A stretch of 64,000 nucleotides of DNA, taken from NCBI GenBank assembly GCA_902495455.1, contig CABUXJ010000002.1:1-64000 (forward strand), in the 5' to 3' direction. The position numbers and the translations under genes were made by a program. The stretch comes from an uncultured Prevotella sp. Its GTDB lineage: Bacteria; Bacteroidota; Bacteroidia; Bacteroidales; Bacteroidaceae. The notes under the pieces were generated by a model. It did no database searches. It was given only the letters and a program-made list of their open reading frames with translations, and was not told where the DNA came from. Shown piece by piece: positions 1-8,970 of the stretch; the first letter of the stretch is position 1, and each line of letters starts with the position of its first letter.

Positions 1-76
1 CCCAACCCTCCCGAAGGGAGGGAGCTTGAATACCTTAAAGCATATCCGGCTCCCTCCCTTCGGGAGGGTTGGGGTG
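1..76. repeat. Inverted repeat of the CCCTCCC/GGGAGGG family
   Basis: Two 25-base arms (1-25 and 49-73) are exact reverse complements around a 23-base loop. The right half reappears almost unchanged at 57653-57690, and the left half at 24660-24692. GGTGGCTTGA-like imperfect tandem repeats follow to about 132. The element lies beyond the terminator of the tRNA-Ser gene. It is one of several GC-rich dispersed repeats in this window and shows no coding signal. Confidence 0.85.
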
Positions 77-143
77 GGTGTTAGGTGGGCTTGAGGTGGC
101 TTGAGGTGGCTTGTAGGTGGGCTGTTAGGTGGATGTCATGTAA

Positions 144-179
144 TAAAAAAACCGCTGCAAGCCATAGACTTGCAGCGGT
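144..179 (-). terminator. Rho-independent terminator of tRNA-Ser
   Basis: Perfect 11-bp stem (151-161 with 169-179) and a 7-base loop. On the minus strand it is followed by a run of seven T (144-150). It lies 16 bases past the 3' end of the tRNA gene. Confidence 0.9.
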
Positions 180-194
180 TTTAGTCTGTCTTTG

Positions 195-282
195 CGGAGA
201 GAACAGGATTCGAACCTGCGAACCGGTTTTGCCGGTTACACGCTTTCCAGGCGTGCCTCTTCAACCACTCGAGCACCTCTCC
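195..282 (-). tRNA. tRNA-Ser (anticodon GGA)
   Basis: The minus strand folds into an 88-nt class II tRNA. The acceptor arm is GGAGAGG paired with TCTCTCC plus discriminator G. The anticodon stem CACGC/GCGTG encloses the loop CTGGAAA, giving anticodon GGA. A long variable arm is present, and the T arm carries GGTTCGAATCC. The 3' CCA is not encoded, as is usual in Bacteroidota. A promoter-like TAATTTTG lies 17 bases upstream and a strong terminator downstream, so it is a single-gene unit. Confidence 0.97.
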
Positions 283-298
283 TTGCGGTTAAGCGGTG

Positions 299-306
299 CA
301 AAATTA
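299..306 (-). promoter_or_regulatory. -7 promoter element of tRNA-Ser
   Basis: TAATTTTG on the minus strand matches the Bacteroidota TAnnTTTG box, 17 bases before the mature tRNA 5' end. Confidence 0.6.
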
Positions 307-355
307 TAACTTTTTTGCCACATTCCGACATTTTCGTGGCGATATTTATAATTCT

Positions 356-1162
356 TTAATAAGTCGCCGCCGCTTTTTCGCCGCTACGTCCTATCGCGCG
401 ACCGAAGATGCGGTCGACCGTCCGGTTGGTCTCTTCGGCCATCTCCTCTGGTGTGACGCCGTAGCAGAGGGCCATCCGTTCGAGCACGAGCCGTGCGTAG
501 GCACTCTCGTTGCGCTGGCCGCGCATCGGCACGGGGGCCATATACGGGCTGTCGGTCTCCACCACGACGCGGTCGCGGGGAATGGTGGGGAGCACCTCGG
601 GGAGGTGGGACTTCTTGAACGTCAGCACGCCGCCGATGCCAAGCACAAAGCCGTCGAAGCGCAACAGTTCGGCCGCTTCGCGCTCGTTGCCCGTGAAGCA
701 GTGGAAGACGCCGCCCGGGAGGTCGCGCTCGTAGTGGCGCAGGAGGTTGACCATCTCGTTCTGCGCCTTGCGGCAGTGTATCATCAGTGGCAGGTCCAGC
801 TCGATGGCCCAACCCACTTGCTTCTCGAAAGCTTCGAGCTGCTCGTGCTCAAACTCACGGCTCCAGTAGTAGTCGAGGCCCACCTCGCCGATGGCGATAA
901 ACCGCGGGCTGACCATCTGCCGCATCTCGGCGAGCACTTCGCGCCAGTTGCCGCGCACCTCTTCGGGATGGAGCCCTATCATCGGCCATGCAAAACCCGG
1001 ATAGCGGTCGCACACGTCCAGCACCGAGGCCACCGACCGGAGGTCTATCGCCGGCACAAAGACGCGCGAGACACCGGCTTCCCGGGCACGGGCGACAACG
1101 TCATCACGGTCGGCATCAAACTCCGGACCGTCCAAATGGGTGTGTGTATCGACAAATGTCAT
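356..1162 (-). CDS. tatD: TatD family metal-dependent DNase
   Basis: This 268-residue protein has the usual length for TatD amidohydrolase-fold nucleases, which degrade DNA 3' to 5' with divalent metals. Visible motifs are the N-terminal HxH in DTHTHLDG, the metal-ligand glutamate in IGEVGLDYY, a histidine in MIHCRKA, a further histidine in GVFHCFTG and the aspartate in VVETDSPYM. The start ATG at 1162 gives MTFVDTHTH, as expected for the family. It begins only 4 bases after the stop of the polyprenyl synthase gene, so the two are probably co-transcribed. This pairing is common in Bacteroidales. Confidence 0.95.
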   Translation of the reverse strand: MTFVDTHTHLDGPEFDADRDDVVARAREAGVSRVFVPAIDLRSVASVLDVCDRYPGFAWPMIGLHPEEVRGNWREVLAEMRQMVSPRFIAIGEVGLDYYWSREFEHEQLEAFEKQVGWAIELDLPLMIHCRKAQNEMVNLLRHYERDLPGGVFHCFTGNEREAAELLRFDGFVLGIGGVLTFKKSHLPEVLPTIPRDRVVVETDSPYMAPVPMRGQRNESAYARLVLERMALCYGVTPEEMAEETNRTVDRIFGRAIGRSGEKAAATY

Positions 1163-1166
1163 GGCC

Positions 1167-2141
1167 TTACCTCTCCCTCTTCATCATTGCGGCGGCATAG
1201 CGGCGCAGTTCCGTCTTGCGCTCCTCAGGCACGGCAACCTGCGCGAGCAGTTTCTCACTCTCGGCAAAATACTTCTCGATGAGCTCCTCGCAGAGGCCGC
1301 GGATGCCTATCTCGTCGTATATCGCGGTCACGGCGGCTATCTTTTCGGCGCGGTCAAAGTCCGTCGCGGCAATCCAGCGGCTCAGTTCCGCACGCTGGCG
1401 GTCGTCCGCACGCAGCATGGCGTTGATGAGCATGTAGGTCTTCTTGTTGCTCGTGATGTCGCCTCCGATTGCCTTTCCGAAGACAGCCGGGTCGCCATAG
1501 ACGTCGAGCAGGTCGTCCTGGAGCTGGAAGGCGAGGCCCATCTGCTCGCCGAAGCGGTAGAGCAGATCGGCGTCACGGGCCGGCGCGTCGGCCAGGATGG
1601 CGCCTATCTTCATCGCGCAAGCCAGCAGGACACTGGTCTTGAGGCGTATCATCTCGATATATTCGGCTTCGGTGACATCGTTGCGGTGCTCGAAGTCCAT
1701 GTCATACTGCTGACCTTCACCTATCTCCAGTGCTGTCTCCGTGAAGAGGTTGAGCACTTCCGACAGCTTGTCCGCGTCGCATTGGGCCATCCGCTGATAG
1801 GCCACCACGAGCATCGAGTCGCCCGAGAGGATGGCCGTGTTGGCGTCCCAGCGGCGGTGGACGGTCGGCTGACCGCGGCGCACGTCGGCATTGTCCATCA
1901 GGTCGTCATGGAGCAGAGTGTAGTTGTGGTAGGTCTCGATGGCGCAGGCAGGCATCAGGATGCGTTCGGCGTCATCGCGCCAGAGACCGTATGAGAGCAT
2001 CATCAGCACCGGACGGATGCGCTTTCCGCCGAGCGAGAGGACATAGCGGATGGGGTCGTAGAGCGACGAGGGTTGGCGGTCGTAGGGCAGACTGGCGATA
2101 AAACCGTTGACACGGTCGAGGATTTCGTTGGATGTTAGCAT
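1167..2141 (-). CDS. Polyprenyl synthetase (short-chain isoprenyl diphosphate synthase type)
   Basis: This 324-residue all-alpha prenyltransferase condenses isopentenyl diphosphate with allylic diphosphates. The first aspartate-rich motif is in LLHDDLMDNADVRRG (DDxxD) and the second in FQLQDDLLDVYGD. The substrate motif GGKRIRP lies near residue 36. The start ATG at 2141 (MLTSNEILDRV) is chosen because an in-frame extension to 2498 runs backwards into the tonB coding region. Chain length of the product cannot be read from the sequence with confidence: farnesyl- or geranylgeranyl-type is likely, feeding quinone or undecaprenol synthesis. It sits first in a two-gene unit with tatD. Confidence 0.9.
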   Translation of the reverse strand: MLTSNEILDRVNGFIASLPYDRQPSSLYDPIRYVLSLGGKRIRPVLMMLSYGLWRDDAERILMPACAIETYHNYTLLHDDLMDNADVRRGQPTVHRRWDANTAILSGDSMLVVAYQRMAQCDADKLSEVLNLFTETALEIGEGQQYDMDFEHRNDVTEAEYIEMIRLKTSVLLACAMKIGAILADAPARDADLLYRFGEQMGLAFQLQDDLLDVYGDPAVFGKAIGGDITSNKKTYMLINAMLRADDRQRAELSRWIAATDFDRAEKIAAVTAIYDEIGIRGLCEELIEKYFAESEKLLAQVAVPEERKTELRRYAAAMMKRER

Positions 2142-2248
2142 GTAGGTAATGGATTTTTGGTTTTCTTTATATATATAATAATGTGGAAAATGACGTGTGA
2201 TGATTATGTTGCGATATGTGATGAATGTGGAAATAAGTTCTGTCGGGG

Positions 2249-2968
2249 CTACAACTTGAATACGATGGGTATCGCGACCATCGTCCGACATGGGCGGTCG
2301 TTCTGCACTCCCGGCTTCCACGACGGCATCATCGCCATCACCCGCATGGCTTCGCGGTCGCAGTCGGGATCCAGCGACTTGACAATCTTTTGGTCGGAGA
2401 TGCTCCCGTCGGTGTTGACGATGAAGCTGACGACCACTTTTCCCTGTACGCGGCGGCGTTGGGCGGCCTTCGGATAGCGCAGGTTTTTCGTCAGCCACTT
2501 CATCATTTCAATCGCGCCGCCGGGAAATTCGGGCAGGTCCTCCACGATGCGGAGCTTGTCAGGGTTGTCGGTAGCGTTGGCGATGGCCGGCTGTTCGTCG
2601 GCTGGCGTCGGCTTGGGAATCGTCTCTTCCGTTGCGGCAGCTCCCTCCTCGTTGCCATCGGTCTCTGCCGGTGGCGTCTCGGGGAGTGCTTCCGACGCCA
2701 AAGCGTCGGTCACTACGACCGTCTCGGGAGCTTTCGGAGCCTTCGGCAGAGGCATGGCCTGTTCGCGTGGGGGAAGTGTTGTGAGTGGGATGAGGTCGTC
2801 CTCGTGGAACAGTTCGTCCAGAAGTTCGGTGTCGTCATCAGCTTTGGAACTGTCGAGCGGCAGCTCCAAAGCGCCGAAGAAGAGGGCCAGCACAATCACG
2901 AGCCCAAGGAGAAACCTTGATGCCCTGCCCCGTTCGAGGTCAGCCCGTTTGCTCTTCTTTATCTCCAT
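2249..2968 (-). CDS. tonB: TonB family energy transducer
   Basis: This 239-residue protein has the standard TonB layout: a basic cytoplasmic N terminus (KKSKRADLERGR), one membrane anchor at about residues 20-37, a Pro/Glu/Ala-rich periplasm-spanning segment, and a C-terminal TonB domain. That domain contains FPGGAIEMMKWLTKNLRYP and VQGKVVVSFIVNTDGSI. It should couple the inner-membrane proton motive force to outer-membrane transporters. The start ATG at 2968 is preferred; the longer open frame runs backwards over porQ and is a shadow. It diverges from porQ, with a promoter-like TAATTTTG at 3031-3038. ExbB/ExbD partners lie at 16.9-19.4 kb. Confidence 0.92.
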   Translation of the reverse strand: MEIKKSKRADLERGRASRFLLGLVIVLALFFGALELPLDSSKADDDTELLDELFHEDDLIPLTTLPPREQAMPLPKAPKAPETVVVTDALASEALPETPPAETDGNEEGAAATEETIPKPTPADEQPAIANATDNPDKLRIVEDLPEFPGGAIEMMKWLTKNLRYPKAAQRRRVQGKVVVSFIVNTDGSISDQKIVKSLDPDCDREAMRVMAMMPSWKPGVQNDRPCRTMVAIPIVFKL

Positions 2969-3030
2969 GACGCTATAATATTCACCGTTATTTTGCGTTA
3001 TAAGAATATCGGTACGCTTATTTCCTGCTA

Positions 3031-3038
3031 CAAAATTA
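3031..3038 (-). promoter_or_regulatory. -7 promoter element of tonB
   Basis: TAATTTTG on the minus strand, 63 bases before the tonB ATG and back to back with the porQ promoter box. Confidence 0.5.
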
Positions 3039-3061
3039 GCGCAGATATTTGAAAAAAGGCG

Positions 3062-3069
3062 TAACTTTG
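3062..3069 (+). promoter_or_regulatory. -7 promoter element of porQ
   Basis: TAACTTTG matches TAnnTTTG, 22 bases before the porQ ATG. No well-spaced upstream TTTG was seen. Confidence 0.6.
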
Positions 3070-3091
3070 TCGACAAATTAGCATAAAATAG

Positions 3092-4036
3092 ATGAAAAAA
3101 GCAGCTTTTACCATCATCATGACACTTTTGGCCGTGACGGCCGTGGCGCAAGAGAGTCGCACGGCCTACAATTTCCTGCGGCTGCCGGTAAGCGCACACG
3201 CTGCGGCGCTTGGCGGTGACAATATCACGATTGTCGAAGACGACCCCACGATGATGTTCCATAATCCTTCGCTGATAAGCTCCGTGAGTGACAAGTCGCT
3301 CAATCTGAACTACATGAACTACATGGAGGGCGTCCAGACGGCCAGTGCCTCGTTTGTCAAAGTGGCCGGCGAACGGGCCACATGGGGTGTCATGGGACAA
3401 TATATGGACTACGGCGAGATGCGTGAGATGACCGTCGACAATGTTCAGACGGGCACGTTCTCGGCCCGCGACATCATGGTGGGCGGTTCGTTCGCCTACG
3501 CGCTGACGGATCGTCTGGCCGGCGGTGTGACGGCGAAGTTTGTCGCTTCCTACATCGGAGACTATAGCTCGCTGGCCGTGGGCGTGGACCTGGGCCTCAA
3601 CTACTATGTCGACGAGAACGGACTGTCGCTCTCCGCCGTGGCACGCAATCTCGGCGGTCAGATCAAGGCCTACGAAGACGACTTCGAGCGCATACCCTTT
3701 GACCTGCAGATCGGTGTCTCCAAGAAACTCAGGGGCGCACCGCTGCGTCTCTCGGCGACGATGACGCGGCTCAACGACTGGCATGGCAGTTTCTGGAACC
3801 ACTTTGTCGTCGGAGCAGACGTGTTCCTCACGAGCCGCATCTACATCGCCGGCGGTTACAACTTCCGTCGCGCCGACGAGATGAAGATACCCGAGGCGGA
3901 CGGCGAGAGCAGCCACGGCGCGGGACTGTCGCTCGGTGCGGGGCTCCATCTGGACCGCTTCAAGCTGCAGTTGGCCTACGCCAAATATCACGTGTCGTCC
4001 ACCTCGCTGATGGTCAACGTGACCTATTCGCTGTGA
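3092..4036 (+). CDS. porQ: Type IX secretion system protein PorQ
   Basis: A 314-residue outer-membrane beta-barrel-like protein with a signal peptide ending near VAVAQES (residues 19-22). The body is made of alternating beta strands with many Gly and aromatic residues, and the last residue is hydrophobic (VTYSL), typical of barrels. Family traits include the FLRLPVSAHAAALGG start and MFHNPSLIS. PorQ is part of the type IX export machinery in Bacteroidota. Position directly upstream of cmk is a conserved arrangement. The window also carries the start of porT (63710) and a secreted enzyme with a sorting-like tail (8971-10947), consistent with an active type IX system. Confidence 0.85.
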   Translation: MKKAAFTIIMTLLAVTAVAQESRTAYNFLRLPVSAHAAALGGDNITIVEDDPTMMFHNPSLISSVSDKSLNLNYMNYMEGVQTASASFVKVAGERATWGVMGQYMDYGEMREMTVDNVQTGTFSARDIMVGGSFAYALTDRLAGGVTAKFVASYIGDYSSLAVGVDLGLNYYVDENGLSLSAVARNLGGQIKAYEDDFERIPFDLQIGVSKKLRGAPLRLSATMTRLNDWHGSFWNHFVVGADVFLTSRIYIAGGYNFRRADEMKIPEADGESSHGAGLSLGAGLHLDRFKLQLAYAKYHVSSTSLMVNVTYSL

Positions 4037-4097
4037 TCTTCATAAAAAAGGAAGAACATCATACACCATAAATATAACATATCAAGACTGTAACGAC

Positions 4098-4787
4098 ATG
4101 AAAAAGATTGTGATAGCCATCGACGGATTCTCTTCGTGCGGCAAGAGCACGATGGCCAAGGACCTCGCTCGGGAGGTGGGATATATCTATGTGGACACGG
4201 GAGCCATGTACCGATGCGTGACGCTTTACGCCTTGCGCAACGGGCTCTTCGAGAATGGTGGCAAGGTCAAGGTGGCCGAATTGAAGCGTCACTTGCCACA
4301 GATAGAGATTTCGTTTGTGCGCAACGAGACCACGGGCTTGCCCGAGGTGTGTCTCAACGGAGAGAATGTCGAACGCGAGATACGTACGATGGAGGTCTCG
4401 ACGCACGTCAGCCCCGTGGCTGCCCAGCCCGCAGTGCGTGCCGCGCTGGTCGCCCAGCAGCAGCGCATGGGGCGTGAGAAGGGTATCGTCATGGACGGAC
4501 GGGACATCGGAACGACTGTATTTCCCGACGCCGAACTGAAAATTTTCGTCACGGCCGAAGCCGATGTGCGTGCCCGCCGCCGTTACGACGAACTGAAGGC
4601 GAAGGGCATGCCGGCAGACTACGACCGCATACTCCACAACATTGAGGAGCGTGACTACATAGACTCCAATCGCGAGGTGTCTCCGCTGACCAAGGCTGCC
4701 GACGCCCTCACGCTCGACAACAGCTATCTGACCATCGACCAGCAGAAGGCGTGGCTGATGGAGCGCTTTGCCGAGGCGACGAGATAA
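4098..4787 (+). CDS. cmk: (d)CMP kinase
   Basis: A 229-residue cytidylate kinase that phosphorylates CMP and dCMP with ATP. The P-loop is IDGFSSCGKSTMAKDL at residues 7-22, with a second signature VDTGAMYRCVTL near residue 33 and MDGRDIGTTVFPDA near residue 132. The length matches the family. It lies 61 bases after porQ on the same strand and is probably co-transcribed. No promoter box was seen in the short gap. Confidence 0.96.
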   Translation: MKKIVIAIDGFSSCGKSTMAKDLAREVGYIYVDTGAMYRCVTLYALRNGLFENGGKVKVAELKRHLPQIEISFVRNETTGLPEVCLNGENVEREIRTMEVSTHVSPVAAQPAVRAALVAQQQRMGREKGIVMDGRDIGTTVFPDAELKIFVTAEADVRARRRYDELKAKGMPADYDRILHNIEERDYIDSNREVSPLTKAADALTLDNSYLTIDQQKAWLMERFAEATR

Positions 4788-4876
4788 AAATCAGCGGGAA
4801 GTCGACGATTAAGTTCAAGAACATAAGCAAGCAAACGTCTGCTCCGAGTCAAGCCTTTTGAGGTGATAGGGGCAAA

Positions 4877-4941
4877 GTCGTGTCTTTGTTCTTCAAACAG
4901 ATGTTTCTTATCAACATGCACTGAACGTACAAAGACACGAC
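4877..4941. repeat. Inverted repeat between cmk and the glycoside hydrolase locus
   Basis: Perfect 13-base arms (4877-4889 and 4929-4941, GTCGTGTCTTTGT and its complement) around a 39-base loop. It lies between the convergent genes cmk and the GH28-type gene, so it may end transcription from either side, although no T-run follows it. The remaining bases of the 210-base gap show nothing recognisable. Confidence 0.6.
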
Positions 4942-4997
4942 CTTATCCATTTTGGCAAACAGTCCGATAATACGCCGTCTGGTTCATGTCATTTGTG

Positions 4998-6419
4998 TCA
5001 CTTGCGTATGATCATTTCGCGTGCGTCGCCCCTCTTGGGAATAACATTCACGTTCTTCAAAATAACATTGTCTGCATTGCGGATATAAAAACCGTAGGCA
5101 GGCAAGCCATAACGACAGTATGACTGAGCATCGGGATAGCGAGTACGCAAAGGGACTTTTCCTGTCCGCAGACGTTGTGTGCCGCCTCCCGACATCTCGA
5201 GCCAAACGTTACGGATAGTTATGGCCTCCACATGTTGCTCCGGAATGCCTGTTATGAGTGAACCTTGTATGCGGTTATCTTTGCCCGTAACGTTTTGTAT
5301 AATCACGTTACGCAGATGGCCGGCTTTGGGCTTTTCGCGGTCGATGACTCTGCCACGGTCACCTATATAAATGTATATCGGACAACGACTGTTGCTGATA
5401 TCAACGTTCAGAATGGCTATATTTTCAACCATTCCACCGTCTACTGTCTCCAATGTGATACCCGTACTGCAATCGTCACGATCACGGAAGCCGACAGTCT
5501 TGTCGCCAAAGCCGCCAAGCATCACATTACGCATAAGAATATTTCTGAAGTCACTCTGCGTATCAGTGCCTATCTTAAAGGCATTGCATGTGGATAGGAA
5601 CGTACAATTTTCCACCAACACGTTCTCCGTCGGTTGTCCGCCGGCCCCTTTCAGACAGAAAGCATCATCCTCTGCCTTGATGAGGCAGTTGCGCACAATA
5701 ATATTACGGCAACCGTCCGGGTCGAGGCCGTCATTGTTGACGTTTGCCAGGTTGTAGACCTTTATGCCATCAAAAATCAGATTTTGACAAACCAGATAGT
5801 TCTGCATCCATGCTGCTGCATTGCGAAGAGTGATGTCTTTTAGCACAACATTTTTGCACTTGATCATGCGTATACCGAAAGGACGGCCCACGATTTCACC
5901 GATTGTCTCTGGTCCAGGGAAATTTTTACGTTCGCCACGGAAATTGATTTCGCCGTGGCCACAAATACCTACATTGTTCACATCTTCAGCATATATCAAC
6001 GACAGACGGTATTTGTGCAATTCGCTCATAACGCTGCGTAGGCGTTCCTTATGCTCGGGATAGTCTTTCAGGTCGAGACTTCCCAACAACATTGATCCCT
6101 CATTGATACAGAGCATAACACCAGATTTCAATTCTATGGTTCCCGTAACGTAATTGCCTTTGTCGAGCAAGACATAACCGCCTCCGGCAGCCGAACAAGC
6201 GTCGATAGCCTTTTGTATGCTCTTGGTGCAGAGTTGTTGCCCGTCGCCAATGGCACCGAAGTGTTCCACCTCAAAGACTCTGTCAGGAACTGCCCACGGT
6301 TTGAGATTGACATTAAGGGAGTCTGCCATCACTGCCAAATTGTCAATCAGACAGTCATGTGACCGCACTTCAAGAGCCATACAAGTCAAAAGAGATAATA
6401 AAAGGAGTTTTGTCTTCAT
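4998..6419 (-). CDS. Secreted GH28-type glycoside hydrolase (polygalacturonase/rhamnogalacturonase fold)
   Basis: This 473-residue protein has a signal peptide (MKTKLLLLSLLTCMALEVRS). It shows the N-terminal signature FGAIGDGQQLCTKSIQKAIDAC of right-handed parallel beta-helix pectinases, followed by many short beta-helix rungs. Candidate catalytic acids are D230 and D233 in NNDGLDPDG and E250-D251-D252 in KAEDDAFCLKG. The usual GH28 catalytic-region histidine is replaced by CNAFKIGT, so the substrate probably differs from plain polygalacturonan; rhamnogalacturonan or another uronide is possible. The start at 6419 is chosen because the signal peptide begins there. It is the last gene of a four-gene minus-strand run. 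Confidence 0.85.
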   Translation of the reverse strand: MKTKLLLLSLLTCMALEVRSHDCLIDNLAVMADSLNVNLKPWAVPDRVFEVEHFGAIGDGQQLCTKSIQKAIDACSAAGGGYVLLDKGNYVTGTIELKSGVMLCINEGSMLLGSLDLKDYPEHKERLRSVMSELHKYRLSLIYAEDVNNVGICGHGEINFRGERKNFPGPETIGEIVGRPFGIRMIKCKNVVLKDITLRNAAAWMQNYLVCQNLIFDGIKVYNLANVNNDGLDPDGCRNIIVRNCLIKAEDDAFCLKGAGGQPTENVLVENCTFLSTCNAFKIGTDTQSDFRNILMRNVMLGGFGDKTVGFRDRDDCSTGITLETVDGGMVENIAILNVDISNSRCPIYIYIGDRGRVIDREKPKAGHLRNVIIQNVTGKDNRIQGSLITGIPEQHVEAITIRNVWLEMSGGGTQRLRTGKVPLRTRYPDAQSYCRYGLPAYGFYIRNADNVILKNVNVIPKRGDAREMIIRK

Positions 6420-6578
6420 ATTTGATTTACTTTTATTCAAATAAATTACATACGTTTGTTTGGCGTGGCTTCCGGATAAAGTCAACGCAGCATAAGACTG
6501 CATGTCATCATTATGTATGCCGGTCAATTGTTTTTCGCCTTTAGGAGGAGGTTGTCACTCGCATATAAATTTGATAGT

Positions 6579-8960
6579 TTATAAAACGTCGATTTGCAAC
6601 TTATATTGCGGAGTAAGCGTTATTCCACGCATATTGAGAATTTTGGTCTTGCCCTTGAAATCGGGCTTGGCTTCGGTTGGCAGCAACTTAAGGAATGAAG
6701 CATCATAACGGACGGGGCGGAAATGGAAAACAAAAGGTTCGCCAGCTTCTATCTGTTTGCGAAAGCGATTGATGGCAATATTCCAATGACGGCCATCATA
6801 GAAATTGTCTCCCTCCATTATTCCATTGGTAAACATCATTGCCACATCGCCTATATAGTCGACAGTCAGGAAATAATCATGTACTTGCCCGACATTGAAA
6901 ATGTTCTTATCTACATTGCACGTCCATTTCTGCCCTGCCACCTTCTTGACTTCTACTTGTGAGTTGACAGACTCCACGCTCCTGCAATAGGTCTTAGACT
7001 TGCCACCGGTCCATACTGTGTATTCGAAATTTGGGCTGCCAAGACTGAGTAATTGCACACTGCCGTTTTTCGAGGGTACCACTGTTGCTTTGGTGATGAT
7101 GAGTTTGTTGTCAATGCGCATGGCGTCGATAGCCTGTTCACGTGTAAGTGTAGTGATCATAATGTCTTTTACTTTCAGAGTTTGTCCGGCTTTGGCATGG
7201 ATGGTTTTGCCGTTTATGGTGTAGACGGGTTCGTTGTCGTCAATCTGAAAGAAGAAATAGTGGTTTCCGATATGTGTGAGTGGCTGGGCGATAGCTTTTT
7301 TGAGCAATACATTGTCGGAGAGTTGCAGATTGAAAGGCATGATGGCAACTTGGTTCGCACGCAAATTGAAAGTGAAAGTCTCTATCTCGTCTCCTCTCGC
7401 AGCTTTCTTGGAAGTCGCTGACTGTTCTGTCAAACGTAAAGTGTAGTTCTTCCAGTCGATTCGGGTAGTGTCGTGGTCTTGGTAATTGCTTACGAATACA
7501 AAGCCCGAATGTATCAATGATGATGTGCGACCATCACTATCTGTATTGAGAGACGGATCTGAATCAAGGATTCGGGTGCGTACGCTGTATCTCAACGTTT
7601 CGTGGTCGTTCAGCGGAAGTGAGTCCTGACTTTCCGGATATATAATCTCCATCGGGGCAACGATGTCTCCGAAATCACGTGCAAAGGTATTGATAAGCCG
7701 AAGTGGGCGATATGAAAAATTTTCCAAGCCATACTCGGTAAGCGGAGCATCCCAATTGTAAGACATCTTAGGTACACCATAGGGCTCGTCATTGAAGAAA
7801 CCGACGCCCCCAATCTGGTGAGGAGTTGTACCTCCGTGATACGGATAATAACCGAACGCATTACATCCGCTACCTAAATTGCGATGGGCGGTAGCCTCCG
7901 CGTCGTAATCCATAGGTCTCGGACGATTTTGGTATACAGGTTCCATACCGATACCTGTTTCGGCCGCCATTGAAGGAAAATCCTGCAAATTGTAACGTGC
8001 AGGCTTGTAATCCATGTTGCGACGCAAATCGGTAAGCATGGTTTTGCGACTCATCGACGGTTTTGCCCAGTATGGGAATGGATAACAAGCCGTCACCGGT
8101 ATACCTTCGTTAGCCAATACTGCTGCGTTGCCCCAACCCGTAGCAGTGAAAAACGGAACTTTAACTCCCTTGCTCTCAGCTATGCGTTTCAGTGTCATCA
8201 TGTGCAGGTCACCCAAGTCGGCACGGCTGATTTTTTGTGTCTGCTCGCTCACACCCTCCATAATGATACTTGCATCGTAAGAAGCATTTGTATGCTCAGC
8301 AGCTTCTTCTCCATATTTAATTGCCCAGCAACCTGACGAATGTTGGTGCTCATTCTCTATCTGCACGCCGATGATGGGACCACCATCCTTATAATAAAGC
8401 CCTTCCATTTGTTTTGCAATCTCGCCGTAGAACCGCTCGGAATACTTCAGATAAAGTTTGTTGTTTGAGCGAACTTCAAGTGGGCGGGCATAAAGCCAGT
8501 CGGGAAAGCCTCCATTACGAAACTCAGCATGACAAAACGGGCCCATACGTACAATACACTCTAATCCCTCTTGCTTACACAACTTGATGAAAGAACGAAG
8601 ATCACGGTTACCTGTCCACACAAATTTTCCTTCAACCTCCTCATGAAGAGCCCAGAGCACATAAGTGGTAACCACAGTGATTCCGCCTGCCTTCATCTTA
8701 CGGAGTTCTGTCTCCCATTCTTCACGCGGGTAACGCCCATATTGCATCTCGCCACATATCGGAAAAATGGGCCTTCCACCACGCATAAAGTAGTAGCTGT
8801 TGCAAGTCAGCAACTCACTTTGAGGGTTCTTATCGCCCACTTTCAGATGATTAGTTTTGATAGTCATATTATGAGCTGGCAGAACTGTTTCGTACGTTTT
8901 CTGCGCATTTGCCGTTAAGCAAGCCGCAGACATCATTGCCGAAATAATAAATCGATTCAT
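6579..8960 (-). CDS. Secreted GH35-type beta-galactosidase
   Basis: A 793-residue protein with a signal peptide (MNRFIISAMMSAACLTANAQ). The GH35 TIM barrel begins with GGRPIFPICGEMQYGRYPRE and ITVVTTYVLWALHEE. Candidate catalytic residues are E204 (acid/base, in GVQIENEHQ) and E334 (nucleophile, in MAAETGIGME). Their separation of 130 residues is longer than in small GH35 enzymes, so E334 needs confirmation. The C-terminal half is beta-rich accessory sequence. It lies 10 bases after the BNR gene, in the same operon, and probably removes terminal beta-galactose from a plant polysaccharide side chain. Confidence 0.88.
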   Translation of the reverse strand: MNRFIISAMMSAACLTANAQKTYETVLPAHNMTIKTNHLKVGDKNPQSELLTCNSYYFMRGGRPIFPICGEMQYGRYPREEWETELRKMKAGGITVVTTYVLWALHEEVEGKFVWTGNRDLRSFIKLCKQEGLECIVRMGPFCHAEFRNGGFPDWLYARPLEVRSNNKLYLKYSERFYGEIAKQMEGLYYKDGGPIIGVQIENEHQHSSGCWAIKYGEEAAEHTNASYDASIIMEGVSEQTQKISRADLGDLHMMTLKRIAESKGVKVPFFTATGWGNAAVLANEGIPVTACYPFPYWAKPSMSRKTMLTDLRRNMDYKPARYNLQDFPSMAAETGIGMEPVYQNRPRPMDYDAEATAHRNLGSGCNAFGYYPYHGGTTPHQIGGVGFFNDEPYGVPKMSYNWDAPLTEYGLENFSYRPLRLINTFARDFGDIVAPMEIIYPESQDSLPLNDHETLRYSVRTRILDSDPSLNTDSDGRTSSLIHSGFVFVSNYQDHDTTRIDWKNYTLRLTEQSATSKKAARGDEIETFTFNLRANQVAIMPFNLQLSDNVLLKKAIAQPLTHIGNHYFFFQIDDNEPVYTINGKTIHAKAGQTLKVKDIMITTLTREQAIDAMRIDNKLIITKATVVPSKNGSVQLLSLGSPNFEYTVWTGGKSKTYCRSVESVNSQVEVKKVAGQKWTCNVDKNIFNVGQVHDYFLTVDYIGDVAMMFTNGIMEGDNFYDGRHWNIAINRFRKQIEAGEPFVFHFRPVRYDASFLKLLPTEAKPDFKGKTKILNMRGITLTPQYKLQIDVL

Positions 8961-8970
8961 TGTTGTTGTT

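Noticed and set aside
296..1282. Long plus-strand open frame over tatD
   Set aside because: It is the antisense shadow of tatD, which has clear family motifs. The shadow shows no domain.
2969..3991. Upstream extension of the tonB frame
   Set aside because: It runs antisense through porQ. The TonB membrane anchor starts at 2968, and both genes have their own promoter boxes between them.
4877..4941. Remnant of an insertion sequence between cmk and the GH28 gene
   Set aside because: Only a 13-base inverted repeat is present, with no transposase fragment or target duplication.
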